Positions 1 through 12,100 of a stretch of 64,000 nucleotides of DNA are shown here, piece by piece. The first letter of the stretch is position 1, and every line of letters begins with the position of its first letter. The notes beneath the pieces were generated by a model. It was given only the letters and a program-made list of their open reading frames with translations. It did no database searches and had not been told where the DNA came from. The stretch is taken from assembly GCA_000231825.2 (NCBI GenBank), contig JH720304.1, forward strand, positions 1,319,068 to 1,383,067, in the 5' to 3' direction. Source of the DNA: Tetrahymena elliotti 4EA (lineage: Eukaryota > Ciliophora > Oligohymenophorea > Hymenostomatida > Tetrahymenidae). A program made the position numbers and the translations under genes.

Positions 1-53
1 AGTTTAGTCAAATTTTATAGAAATTAGAACAATATCTTTTAAATTTGATTTTT

Positions 54-1553
54 ATGCAATTTCCAAAACCTCCTCCTGACCGTAGAAAAAATAATCCTTT
101 AACAAATAAGTAGAATACAAATGAATAAAAGAGCCATTATGACATCAGGAAAGGCTCTGATTAGGAATAAAGTAGCTTGAAAATTAATTAAATTACCATA
201 AACACTTGATAAATTTACATTTTGAATATTAGATGATTCTTAAAATGAATAAACTCTGAAGATTTTTTCTTATGAAGAAATGTTCAAAGGACTAAAAGAA
301 GAAGATGAGGAAGAAGAAAATAATTTAATTAAAAAGGTGAGAAAATAGTAAAATTAAAAAATGAGAGACTCCTTGAAAGAGTTTACAATCTTGTATGGAT
401 TAAAAGATGATAGACAAGAAATACCAAAATAACTCAATATTATTTTATTTGGCCCAACAGGATCAGGAAAAAGTTCTCTAATCAAGTATTTTAAAATAAA
501 AGAGATGATTAAGAATGCTTATATTAAAAATTGTAATAAAAAGAACATTTTACTAGGCTCTAAACGAAGAAGAGGATCTTCCTCTAGAAATAAAAAAAGA
601 TTTTGTGATTTAAACTCTACATCATAATGAAGGAACAAAAAGATTAACTAGTATTCCTATCAAAAAGGGCAAACATTAGTTAATTGAAACGGGAAGTAGC
701 ACATTTACTATTGAAAATAGCTCTATAAATTGTTTGGATACAAGAGGACAAATTTTTTTGAGCGAATAAGAAATGTAGCAGTTCAACATAATAATAGAAG
801 TAAATTAATTAGATTTTAATTTTTAAATTGATTTGATTTGATTTAAAAAAATTATATATAAAGGGTAAAATCAAAAATATGAGCATTGTGCAACAGAGAA
901 ATTATAGATATGCATATTTACTTTGGGAGTTTTGGAAAAAGAGTTCGGCACTCTTTCCAGATGATATATTAGAAGAAAAATAATAATTATCTAATTTACC
1001 TCATTGTGTTATTATTGTGTTTGATGGAAGTCTTGATGAAATACCTAATGGTGAAGAAGAAACTTAATTTTACAAATAAATGCTTGAATCTTTAAGAAAA
1101 AAAAGTAAACCAATTATTTTATTCAAATTAAGTAAAATTAATGTAAATAAAGATTATTTTTAGCCACAAATCGTCATGAGCAGACTTGATCTTGTAGAAA
1201 AGAAAATGAAAAACGTATTTGATAAGCATTAATAAATGAGTGAGAATGAAAAATAAATGAAAATGAGTGAAGTTATAGATTAAAAAATACAATAAGTAGT
1301 TAACAAACTTTAGATTCCTCGTAGTTCTGTACATTTCATAGAAAATTATAATTAGCTAAGTAAAAAATTTTTGATTTCTGATAGATAATTTATTCTTTGT
1401 ATTAAAATAGATTAAAAATTTGATGAAAATGTTAATTATTACTCTTTGAAACTTTTGCAAGAGTGCACAAAACAAGGAGATGAATTTATAGAATCTTACA
1501 TGAATAAAAAAAACTCCAGCAAAAATTTAATAGACAAATGTTCTATTTTTTGA
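54..1553 (+). CDS. P-loop GTPase-like protein, four exons
   Basis: Exons 54-171, 233-485, 544-799 and 864-1553 join in phase across three GT...AG introns of 61, 58 and 64 nt to give 438 residues ending at TGA. After a charged N-terminus with an acidic run (KEEDEEEENN) comes a Walker A motif, FGPTGSGKSSLIK, followed by a DxxG-type G3 motif in NCLDTRGQ. The later segment has a hydrophobic strand (CVIIVFDGSLDE) and VMSRLDLVEKK where the specificity motif is expected, so G4 is SRLD rather than the usual N/TKxD. The layout suggests a TRAFAC-class GTPase in the broad sense of IFI44/dynamin-like ATP/GTP-binding proteins; nucleotide specificity is inferred. The first ATG at 54 is supported because exon 1 joins exon 2 without a frame break. 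Function unknown. Confidence 0.72.
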
Positions 1554-1920
1554 ATTTAATTAACATAATATATTTTAAGAAATTATTCATTTCAAATATT
1601 TATTTGATAAATGAAATTAAAATAAAGATAAGAGCAATTTTTCAACAATAGTTCAACATCGGAGTGGAATTGATTTACACTGATAAATAAAAAAATTATT
1701 TATTTATTTATTTATTAATTATTCTAAAATAAGATCACCAAGCAGAGCAAATAAGTTTACAAATTCAAAATAAATTCAAAATTTATTTTGCTTTAATTGT
1801 AAACAGAACAAACTTAAATCTTAATTAAAGAAAATCAACCAACTATATAAAACTCTAATAAATTCACCTAAAAATAATTTTATTGGATAACTAAATTTAG
1901 TATACATTTATACATTTTTT
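1554..1920. other. Intergenic spacer
   Basis: A+T-rich DNA between the GTPase-like gene and the ABC-like scrap. It holds a short TTTA run near 1690-1720 and no supportable gene. Confidence 0.6.
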
Positions 1921-2184
1921 GAAGTGGAAATTTATGAACAAATTTATTAAGACCCTCTAAAAGAAAAATTTAAACAAAGAACAATTTTTCTTACTAATTA
2001 TATTAAAACACTCAAAAACAGCAAAAATTTAATGAAATTAAATTATAAGTGCATAGTATTTCATGATGTTTTGTTCTTAAAATGTTTTTCAAGAAACTAA
2101 TATCAACACATATTAAAATATTTTTTTTTTCATGTTACTGTAAAGAATAGGTAATAATTTCAGTTATTATCTTAAAGTAAATGA
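1921..2184 (+). pseudogene. Possible remnant of an ABC-transporter ATPase domain
   Basis: With TAA/TAG as Gln this frame runs from about 1921 to a TGA at 2182-2184 without a start codon. It contains KQRTIFLTNYIKTLKN followed by NLMKLNYKCIVF. In ABCC-type nucleotide-binding domains the H-loop strand reads roughly K(T)xIxxTHxxxYLKxxDxIxxLxxGKI, so the spacing fits but the switch histidine is replaced by Asn (LTNY for THxx) and the glycine after the last strand is lost. No Walker A or signature motif is present upstream. I read it as an eroded fragment. A chance open frame of 88 codons is also possible, since TGA is rare in such A+T-rich DNA. Confidence 0.3.
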
Positions 2185-2626
2185 TCAAATAATTTCAAAC
2201 AGGATATTAAGGATATTGAAAGCGTTTTGGATTTAAAGTATGATTAAGATAAAATTAAACTGCTTAATTGAACAATAATCTAAATACTATTCAAAATTTT
2301 TAGATTAATGTTTTGATATATTTTATTTAATAAAAAAATGATTTGATTTAAATGAATTTTATTGTATTTAAAAATTTGCAAAATTTGTGATTCTGATCAA
2401 TTGTAAAATTTTCTTAGTTTTTTTAGGGAAAAATCTTAAGAATTCTTAATTATAAAGGAATTCAGCTTGAATAAATTTGATTTTAATTTTCAAATTAACA
2501 AGCATATGTCTATTTTATGAAAAGTGAATGGTAGTAAGTCTAATTTTTTATTTTAAATTTTGGTGGGTTAGTAACCTAAATAATAATTAATAAATAAATA
2601 AGTTAAATAATTGAAAAACCTTTCTA
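2185..2626. other. Intergenic spacer
   Basis: A+T-rich DNA upstream of the amidase-like pseudogene. No open frame with protein-like composition was recognised. Confidence 0.55.
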
Positions 2627-3813
2627 ATGAATAAAAACATTATTTTGCTATGCTTAGCTTTGTATCTACAAAGAGTGTAGCTACTATAGTATTGTATCAA
2701 TAAAGAACAAATGGATGAATAATGTTCTACTTATGAAAGCCTTAAATAAAGTTAAGGAATAAATTTACCCAAATAAATATAAAAGTAATTTAGATCTTTC
2801 ATATTAGGAAAGATGGACAGACATTATCAAAATCTACTTAGATCCTATTTAAGTATTTGCTTTATTTTTAGAGTCTTTAGAGGGTGTTAAGAAAATAGAA
2901 AATCAATTGCCATTTTACTCTGATTAAAATTTCCTTAATGAGCTTTAAGCAATCTCTGAGTTAACTAATGTAAAATTTACTACACAATAGAAATGTAAAA
3001 TTTACTACACTATAGATCTTAAGTTAAATGTATGAAGTTTTAGGAGTTATTGGCTGCACAAGTATTATTGCAAGAAATCCAGATGGAAGTATTGTACATG
3101 GAAGAAATTTAGATTATGCTTTTTCAGAATTAATATCTCCTCTTCTTGCTAGTATTGAATTCCAAAGGAATGGAAAAACTGTATTTGATGCTGATATGGT
3201 TCTAGGTACTGCTATTGTAGTTACAGGAGTTGTTCTAAATGGCTTCTCTATAACTATAAATCAAAGAAAGGAGACCATAGATCCTATGTAATATCTCAAA
3301 AATTAGTACATACCTGCCTGCTATTTGATAGACTAAATTTTGTAAACAAAGACTTAATATTAAGATGCTCTAAATGCTCTTCTAAACACTAAAATAGCAA
3401 TCGCAGCATATTTAAATATTGCAGGTATATCTGGAAATGAGGGATCTGTAATTGAAAGAGATAGAGAAGATGTAAATTTACAAACAAAACTTAGTGAATC
3501 TACATGGTTTATATGCTAAACAAACAATGAAAGATAATAAGCAGACCCCCAAGAAGATTGCAGAAGAATATCAAATGAATAAAAAAACCGGAAAAATTAA
3601 ACAAAAATTAATGGACTCCTTCAGAAATGTTTAACATTTTATCTAAAAACTAACTTTGATGTACCTACTATTACAACTGATATTATGATCCCTTAAAAAG
3701 GATATATAAATTCTACCAAGTGGTTTAATCCTCCAATTAGTATATAAACCGTTAAATCATATTAACTGATCCTTTAAACTTCAGTTACATTATTAACAAT
3801 TCTCATTTTATGA
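2627..3813 (+). pseudogene. Acid ceramidase / NAAA-like amidase, frameshifted
   Basis: The sequence encodes an N-terminal nucleophile amidase of the acid ceramidase/N-acylethanolamine acid amidase type, but in three frames. Frame 1 starts at ATG 2627 with a signal-peptide-like MNKNIILLCLALYL. Near 2740-2760 the frame moves by one base in an A-rich run, giving LDLSYQERWTDIIK, typical of the family's N-terminal part. It moves again at a 25-bp tandem duplication (2968-3017), after which GVIGCTSIIARNPDG carries the catalytic Cys and HGRNLDY the conserved Arg-Asn-Leu-Asp. The C-terminal half is intact through STWFICQTNNER and PQEDCRRI to TGA 3811-3813. Removing one duplicate copy restores the second frame, so the lesion is recent. 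An intron does not explain the first shift: no suitable GT...AG pair is there. Confidence 0.8.
2968..3017 (+). repeat. 25-bp tandem direct duplication inside the amidase gene
   Basis: The block ATGTAAAATTTACTACAC plus about seven bases occurs at 2968 and again at 2993, a period of 25, with one difference near the end (CACAATAG against CACTATAG). The period is not a multiple of three and shifts the reading frame just before the catalytic Cys. Confidence 0.9.
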
Positions 3814-4900
3814 TAGCAATTTTCAGAGTTTTATTTGTTTTGAAATTTATTTTTTTTATTGTTTTTTAAATTTTTAGTAAATAACTTACTTTTTACTACT
3901 TGAAATTTTTTATTAATTTAATCTATTACCTATAATTTAATTGTTATACTCCTAAGAAAATATTATTTTTAGAAAAAAATAATATATTTTACTTTCTAGC
4001 TAAATTTTAATTATTTTACTAAATATTGATAATTTTGCTTTAATTAAAAAATATTTGATACAAAATCCTTTTTAATATACTTTTGCAGTTTTATTAGACA
4101 GAGAGAGTATGTATACCTACCATTCAAAATTATTTTAGAAGGTATTTGTAAAATTTACAAAAAATAATTCATTTAATTCTTAAAAGATGTTGAATTTCAA
4201 ATTAAATAAATAATGTATAACTAAATGATAACTATCTATCGTACACTTTTGTTAACTGTAATTAAACACTTTTTTCAATTTAAAAGAACTAATATTATTC
4301 TTATAGTTCCAATATTCACAAAAAATCTAAAATATTATAAAAAAATTGACAATTTAAAATTAAAAAAATAAAGGTGAAATTAAATTTATAGTTATTTCTG
4401 GGCAGGTAGGTGATAACATATCAGAATCAGTGGTATTCAAACCTTGAAAATATTTTTTTAGAATTAATTCTAAAAAAGTAAATTAAACATAATTTTGATT
4501 AAATTAAATAATTATTTTTTTATGTTGAAAAGATTACAAATTATCCTTAATGGTTTTCTTTATTATTTATTCAAAAATATTTGGAAAATGAATGGTAAAT
4601 AAAAAGAAATTTCTATGAGTCTTCTTAAGTACTTATACCTGTAATAAAGAATATGATATGTGGATTGTTTATAGAATAATATAGGAAAGTAGCGCTTTTA
4701 AAAATTTATTGACAGAGAATATCGTATTCTTTTTAAAAATTAAGAATGCTTTACATGAATTTTCTAATTAAAGAAACAACTATTTTTTTGGGTGTATTTA
4801 GTTTGAGGAAATCTATCAAAAAATTACATTTTTGAAGATAAACATTTAATACTAATTAAAATTAATAGTGCTAGAAATTTACTTTAGTAAAGTAGTAATC
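3814..4900. other. Intergenic spacer
   Basis: A+T-rich DNA with no recognised gene. Two short less A+T-rich spots (near 4095-4125 and 4397-4430) carry TACCTACC and GGTAGGTG, inverted relative to each other, but no longer fold or family was recognised. Confidence 0.55.
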
Positions 4901-5500
4901 ATGGGTGACGAATAATATAAAATTCCCAAAATACCTAATAATGTTTTTATGGTGGCTCTCACAGGCTGTTCAACTAGTGGCAAAACAACACTAGGAAAAG
5001 AATTATAGAAATATTTTTAGAATGATGCAGATACCTCATTGATTCTTGTTCATCAAGATGCTTTTTATTTTCCTGATGAATATATTTATTCAGTCTTAAA
5101 AGGTAACTGGGAAATCAAAGAAGCTGTTTAATGGGATAAATTCATTGACCATATCTCTCTTTGCTTGGAATAAATCAATCCTAATAGAAAATATGTATTT
5201 TTAGTTGATGGATTTACTATTTTTTATGTTAAAGAGCTCTATAATATTTTTGATGCAATCATTTTCTTACATTTGGATAATGAAAATGTTATCTAGCGTA
5301 GACTTGTAGGCCCTTGGAATGATACAATGGAATATTTGAAAGATTGTGTAATAGCAGATTATAAAAAGTATAAAGTAGATTGCATAAAGTAATTATTAGA
5401 AAGAGAAAAAGATTTTATTGTCTTAGATGGTAGAATTTCAAAAAACCTTGTATTTTAATCAGCTCTTAGTTGGTTATAAAGTTTGAAGAAAACTGGATGA
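4901..5500 (+). CDS. Nicotinamide riboside kinase-like P-loop kinase
   Basis: A single exon of 199 residues, the usual length for animal NRK1-type kinases. It has a Walker A motif at residues 22-29 (GCSTSGKT), then a strand ending LVHQDAFYFP, which matches the QDDFF-type substrate-binding aspartate segment of nicotinamide riboside kinases (Asp53 here). VDGFTIFY matches the VEGFLLFN segment that follows in this family, and QRRLVGPW occupies the lid/Arg region. The expected reaction is ATP-dependent phosphorylation of nicotinamide riboside to NMN, feeding NAD+ synthesis in the cytosol. A uridine kinase-like activity is the alternative. The start ATG at 4901 follows a T/A-rich leader; stop TGA 5498-5500. 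It converges with the hydrolase gene downstream. Confidence 0.85.
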
Positions 5501-6230
5501 GTATTAAGTAATTTATGTCTTATTAAAGAGTAAGAGTACTTTAACTCTTTTACATATTTCATATTAGCTTGCTAATTTTAAATATCCTTTAATTTTGATT
5601 TAGTACATATCTTTAACTCTCTTCATATAATTTAATTTCAATACAAATATAAATTGACTGTAACAATTAAATGTCAACATAATATCTAACAAAAATTGTT
5701 TTTTATATTACTTCATGTCTTAAAAAATAAACAAATAAATTTTAAGCTTTGAAATTAATACTAAAAAATAAAATAGAAGCAAAAAAGATATTCATTAAAA
5801 TTTTCTTTAGATAGGTATATGAGATATCTTTTGGATTACTAAAAAAAGATTCTCATACATTATTTCCGGATTTTTCATGTGTCTGTAGTGCAAATAATGA
5901 AGAAATAAAGGAAGTTCCTATTAAAAAAGAATTTTAATCGAAGAAAAGAAAAAAATATATTTTGATAGTTTTTCTAAATCATAATTAGAATCAGAATTTC
6001 TTATTTTATGACAAGGTGACTTAAAAAATAATTTTATTATTCATTATAAACAATTATTAGTTTTATCAAAATTAAATATATTTTTTTTCTAGTATTTCTT
6101 AAAATAAAAGGATTGTTTGAGTAGATTATTTTTTAAAGAAAAATAAGGATTTATATTAGTATCATTTATGGTACATTTTTTAGAATATAAAAACAAAAAA
6201 TATACAATAAAATTATTATTTTTTGTTTTT
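5501..6230. other. Convergent intergenic region with a weak open frame
   Basis: This lies between the 3' ends of the kinase and hydrolase genes. From about 5760 to 6120 a plus-strand frame stays open and includes YEISFGLLKKDSHTLFPD and EEIKEVPIKKEF, which look protein-like. It has no convincing start, and an ATG near 5715 lies in a different frame. It could be a short ciliate-specific gene with an intron or a gene scrap. Confidence 0.35.
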
Positions 6231-6932
6231 TCAGAGAGCAGGAGCAACCATTTCAGCAACAAAATCAATAGATGCTAAAACTTTTTCTCCTTCAAGTAAT
6301 TCAGCAACGACGTGGTCTCCATGTTTGATAGGTCCTACACCATCGGGAGTGCCTGTTAAAAATAGATCACCAGGATACAAAGTCATAAATTTGCTGGCAT
6401 ATTCAATTTAATCTTTGATTTTGAAGTGCATAATGCCAGTAGTATCTTTTTAAACTGTTTTTCCATTAATTCTGAGATGCAAAGTCAAATTGTATGGGTC
6501 TTAAACTTTTTCCTTTGGAATAAATGAGCTAATGGGTAAGAATTTGTCTTAACCTTTGGATAAATCCCAAGGGAAACCAGCCTTCTTTGCAGCAGCTTGG
6601 AGATTTCTGTCAGTTAAATCAAGAGCTAAGAAGTATCCTCCAACAAAATCTTACCAATTTTCTCCAGTTTTTTGGAAGTTCTTATGAGTAGCTTCTTTGC
6701 TAACCATAAATCCGAGTTCAATTTCATGATGAACTTCGTTTTTAGTGACGAATTAAACTTTTTAACCTTTTTGAATGTTAGGCAAAACAGAGGAATGAGG
6801 CTTTTAGAATATGACAGGTTCCTTAGGGACTTCACTACCACCCATTTCTTTAACATGCTTAACATAGTTTTTACCTATTGCTAAAATTTTATTCAATTTG
6901 GGGTTTATAACCTTGCTAAATAATTATTCCAT
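6231..6932 (-). CDS. FAHD1-like fumarylacetoacetate hydrolase-family enzyme
   Basis: A single exon of 233 residues, from ATG 6932-6930 to TGA at 6233-6231. The FAH-fold landmarks occur in order: PKEPVIFQKPHSS (substrate loop), [12 protein letters not shown] (metal-binding glutamates), [15 protein letters not shown], and near the end [19 protein letters not shown], the signature PGD.ILTGTP.GVGP segment. The length matches the short FAHD1-type enzymes (about 220 residues), which act as acylpyruvase and oxaloacetate decarboxylase in mitochondria. An Mg2+-dependent acylpyruvate hydrolase or oxaloacetate decarboxylase is therefore the best guess. I see no clear mitochondrial presequence. No introns. 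Confidence 0.9.
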
Positions 6933-9106
6933 TTTATATTTGTAATTTGATTATTTTTATTAATTGATAGGTGTTAAATATTTTATTAAATGATTATCAG
7001 ATATCTAATTTAGATACAAAATTTATTTAAATAGATAGAATGCTCAACTTTTTATTTACTTTAGCATTTATCAAAAATCATAAATAATAGTTAAGTGTAA
7101 AGTCGATTAAGATATTTCTAATTTTTGTTCTAGAAGATTTTGTTATTGTATTCTCACATATTTTTTATGCCCAATAAGTATTGAAAAGTAAGTTTAAAAT
7201 ATAAAAATAAAAGAATAACTATTTTATGTAAGATAGTAGAAAAGAAATTTCCAAAATACTACTAAAAAATTAAATAAAAAATAGACAAAAAAATCTTTAA
7301 TCTTACTTATTTAGATTAAATCAAGATACAAAAAATTTGGAGTTTAATGACGTATGTTTAAGAATTAGTGCTAATAGAATTTTCATGGAAAGTTCACTAA
7401 TAACTATAGAAATTTTTTTTTTTCTAAAGTAGAATATCTTGATTCAAACATTAAAATTTTTAAATTCAAAAGGCAATTTATTACTTTTTATTCTAATTCA
7501 TTATTCTTTTTAATATCAGTACTTATCAGTTAAATAATATATTTGAGCAGATTTTTTTTTTATTAATTTTAAAAAAAAATTTTATTCTTTAAATAAAAAC
7601 AAAAATCTTGTATATTTTTACTAAAAATACATTCAAGTTCATCATTTTTAAATTAATTTAACTATGAATTTAAAACAAACTCAAAATTATTTATTAATGA
7701 ATAATTAAATTCTTTTTTTACTTAAAAAATTGATTAAATTTTAAAAAAATCAAAAAGAACAAAATAAAAGAAAGATTAAAGGAGATACAAAGAAATAAAA
7801 TATTTAAACTTAGAAAGAAAAAAATTAACTATTTTAAAAATTAATTTAAAATTAAACTAAATTTTAATTTTATTCTTTAATACAAGTTAACTGATATTAT
7901 ATGTTTTTTTAAGATTATTTTAGATTAAATAAAATATTTATTCTAAAGTTTTATTTTATGAAATTTTGTTTAATAGAGATTATTTGGGAGTTTAAATTGA
8001 TAAAAATATTGAAAATTTATTTTAAATTAATACTTTTTATTTAATATTTTAATTTGAATGTTTTGAAAAATATACATGTAATTTTTTGTTTATTCTGAGG
8101 TATCTAAGTATGGTTAAATAAACGTTTTATTTCCTTGAATACCTTTTGGATAGATAAATAAAATTTTATAGAAGAACACACATTTTTTATCGTTCATTAA
8201 AAAAATAATTTCGTAGATTTTGAATTAATTTAAAAATTCAAAAATTTAATTTTATAAAATCCAAAATTTTTACTAAGTTTTTATTTTGATTTAAAAAATA
8301 TTCTCAAATTTATTTTAGTTTTAATTTATTTTGAATAAATTTTTAGAATTAACTTAAAAATTTTACAATTTGATAGTTCGTTTGACTTCTAAAGAGTTTG
8401 AATAGTTATAAAAAAGGGTTATACTATAAGACAACAAGTAGTTTTGGAAATTTATTTATCAACATATGAGAATAAATGATAAAATAGGTTTAAGGTTAGA
8501 TAAAATTGCAACAAACAAACTGTATTTGAAAACTTGTATTTTTAATATTAATATCTAAATATATTTAATTACAAATAATTGATGATTAGGATAATAAATA
8601 AAATTAATCCAATATACAAAGTTAGTGGGTTATTTAAACTTTTTTATGTGAAGAAATTATAGTTTGAAAGCTTTTATAGTAATTATCAGTGTCTACTAGA
8701 TTCATAAGATTGTTACAAATTAAGTTTATGTTACTAAAATGTTAGGTCTTGTTTATATTTTTGTTAACAGTAAAAATTTAATTTTATTTAGAATTGAAAA
8801 GCATTCTTTTAGACCTGTATGAGTTTATTTATTTAATTAAAGGCTAATCAGTTTGTAAAATAGAATTTAACTACAAAAATTCTAGATAATCATCACTTTT
8901 AAATCTAAATTGGGATTAATGTACACATTTCATTATAAAAGTAATGTCTGAATGATGAATAATAAAAACTCTTTTTCCAATTATTTAATATATTTATATT
9001 TTGTTTCTTATATATTTTTCATAATTATTTAAATATTTGTAGGGAAATAAGTTAATTTTCGAAATTAAATTGTTATTAAAAATTATTAAGCATAAGATAG
9101 ATGGAC
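6933..9106. other. Long A+T-rich intergenic region
   Basis: About 2.2 kb, very A+T-rich, with many A and T homopolymers. I found no open frame with protein-like composition on either strand and no RNA-gene pattern. It separates two minus-strand genes and must include the 3' flank of the HTH gene and the promoter of the hydrolase gene. Confidence 0.55.
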
Positions 9107-12100
9107 TCAATTAAGCTCTAGTTTGATTTCATCATTATCATATGATTAGGGATTCATTTGTTAATGTTGGTTGTTTTAGTTGTTTATTTCTAGGTTATAT
9201 ATATTAATATCATAGTCATCTTCATATTTAGTTGGATAGTTTTAATATTCATTAAGTTGATAAGTTTATTGCATGTAGGCCATGTTAGGATCAAAATTCT
9301 AGTAAATATATTAGTTTTCATACCCATTATTGAATTAAATATTTTAATCATAAGCAATTGGTTAGTAATTTTAATCATCTTATCTGTATTCTTACATATT
9401 AACTACTTATTATTCTTGTTATCCTTTTCCTTTTCCTTTCTTTACTTTAGGGGGTTTATCCAATTTAGCCTAGGCTTTTTATTATTCTTAGATTTATTTT
9501 TTTAATTCTTTCTTAGCTTTTTTCTCTTCAGCTGTCATCTTAATACTGCTCTTACTCTTTAAATGTAATTCGTTAAGAGAAGCTGGTAGCTAGTTCTACC
9601 CTTGATCATAATCTTACTACGATTATATTTGAATATTCAAGTGATTTCCATTTTTGTTCTCATCGTTGACATCTTGATAGATATTCTATTAAAGATGAGC
9701 AGTTTAATATTATTACTAATGTATTTAGTGATAGTTTTTATCTTGGTGCTAATCCTAATAATTGATCAAATTTTCACCTTAGTTCATATTTTGATAAATT
9801 TCATAGTTGTGAGCATTTCCTCCTTCATACTGCTCCTATTCAAATTTAATATCTTAGCTTATTTTATTGCTCAACATATTTTATTAAACTTATTCTAGCT
9901 ACATCTAGTCATTATGAATATTGTGAATCACATTTCTTTGTTGATCATATTGGTAATCCTATTAATTGGAATTAATTTAACCTTGTTAGATAATTTATTC
10001 ATTTAAGTTATTTAATGTTTCTGTTTGAGGTTTAACTACAGAAGAATTTCTACGTTTAGAATTTGCTTGCTTTCTTGAAGATTCTTTTTTAGATTTTGAT
10101 TTAGTAATAGCAGGCTCAGGTAATTAGTGTTACTCATCTTAAGCATTTTCAATCTTCTCTTCAACTTTAATTTGAGAATCTTGAACATTGTTGCTCAAAT
10201 TATTTTCTTAGCTCTAAAAGTTAATATGACTTTCTTTAGTCTTTTAATCAAATAAATGAATCTAGTCTTCTTACTTGTTATTCTCCTATTCCTCAATGAT
10301 ATCTTTTAAATATAAAAAATTAAAATTAATTCATTTTCATTTTATAATGATAAGTTAGAAAGATAAAATGTTTTGCTGCTAAATCAATATTAAATAAAAA
10401 GCAGTGAATAATAACTATTAAGTATCTTTGGGTAAAATAGCTTAAGCGGAGATTAGTGTGAAAATATTCAATAAAATTTCTTCACATTCTTTTGTTTTTA
10501 TACATTGCTTGATGAATTGTCTAGAAATATGAATGAAATATGGAATTTTAGTTCATATATTTCTTTCTTTTACCAATTAAAATTTAATAAGAATAAATTA
10601 CTTTCTAAAGAGAGTCTTCTTTCCTTATTTTTCTCTGATTTAGATTATGATCTTTAGAGTTTTTACTATGAATTGCTAGTTGCATTAAGTTAGGTTTCTT
10701 GCAAGGATTTTTCTTTTTTTAGTTTTTTTGAAACTGAGTTTTCAGAGCTTTATTAGGCAATCTGACTTGATAAGAATATTTCTTTCGTGATTGTTTCATT
10801 AGGTCTTTCGTTTTGAATTCTGTTAACAAGAAGTTTAACTGTTGAATGATCCATATTGAATAATCTACCAACTCCTCTGTAACTTTTAAGTTTATCATAT
10901 TGTTAAAATACATCCCATTTTTCTTCAGTGGTTAAATCACGAATTCCTCTTTTCTTTTCATTAACACTTTTTTCTTTAGTTATAGGTGCAGGAGTATTAG
11001 GGATTTGCATGTTATCATCAAAATGTTGATTATCTATCTCACTATTACTATTATTACTGGTTGTCTATGGAATAATAGAATTAGCTGCTTTTCTTTTTCT
11101 GTTAGTATCTTTTTCTTTTTCTTTAGAGCTCTTTTTTTTAGACAATTTTTCAGGCATCATTGCAAAGGATTATTATTTATTAGAAAGATCATCATCATCA
11201 CCACCATTTTCTACTTATTTGAGATTTATTTGAGAAAATTTATTAACTTAATCTGAAAGAAGCTCTATTCCATATTATGTTTACTTCATTTAGTCATCAT
11301 CTTAGTCCATAACTTCTTTAATAATATTCTATTTACCTTAAATCTTAGAATATTCTCTTTGAGTTAACTTTAGTGAAGGATTGCCTTGATGCTGTAAATG
11401 ATGTTAATTAATTTACTCATTGTGAAACTTTTACAAACTATCAATATTAATTTAATCATCAACTTGATTTTAAATCTGAGTTTATTCTAACTGCTACAAA
11501 CCTAAATTATCATGCTAATAGATTTAATTTATATTGTTTGGAGGCTATTAATAGATATAAACATTTTTATTATTGTTCCATATTTCATGCTCATTATTCA
11601 ACTTCTTTTGTAAATTCTGTATTAAATTCATCTCATTAAACATATTTTTATGGTGATTAATTTGCATTTCTTATTACTATTGTTCTATTTCTAATTGTTA
11701 ATGTATAACTGGATCAGCATTTTATTCTTGATTAACAAATTCTTCTTATTTATCTTCCTACTCTTCTATTACCTTATTGTTAGCTTTTACTTTCTTTTTG
11801 CTTGGAGCTCTTTTTCTTGGTTCTTTTTATTGCTTAGAAGTCTATTTCAATAACTCTGTTTCTATATTAGGTTAAATTTGTTCCTCCTGAAGCAAGTTGC
11901 TACCATTTTCAACTTTGATTTATTCTTATTCAATTTAATGATTTTATTGATTCAAATTTTCATTGATGGCTAATTTATCATTGTCGTACTTTATTTACTA
12001 CTCTACTTGATTTTAATTCAGCATTGATCCAGTTGTTGTTGAAGAAGAATTTATAGTTGTATTAGATTTATCTGATGTGCTTTGCTTTTTTTCTCTCTGC

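Noticed and set aside
1128..1334. Minus-strand Phe/Tyr-rich frame
   Set aside because: Antisense of the last exon of the GTPase-like gene.
6672..6884. Overlapping plus- and minus-strand frames within the FAHD1-like gene
   Set aside because: Alternative frames of the hydrolase; only one minus-strand frame carries the FAH motifs without a TGA.
9257..9898. Plus-strand Ile/Leu-rich open frames (9257-9505, 9602-9898) that look like membrane proteins
   Set aside because: They are the antisense of the Gln/Asn/Asp-rich coding strand of the HTH gene. CAA/TAA/AAT/GAT codons read backwards as TTG/TTA/ATT/ATC, which mimics hydrophobic protein.
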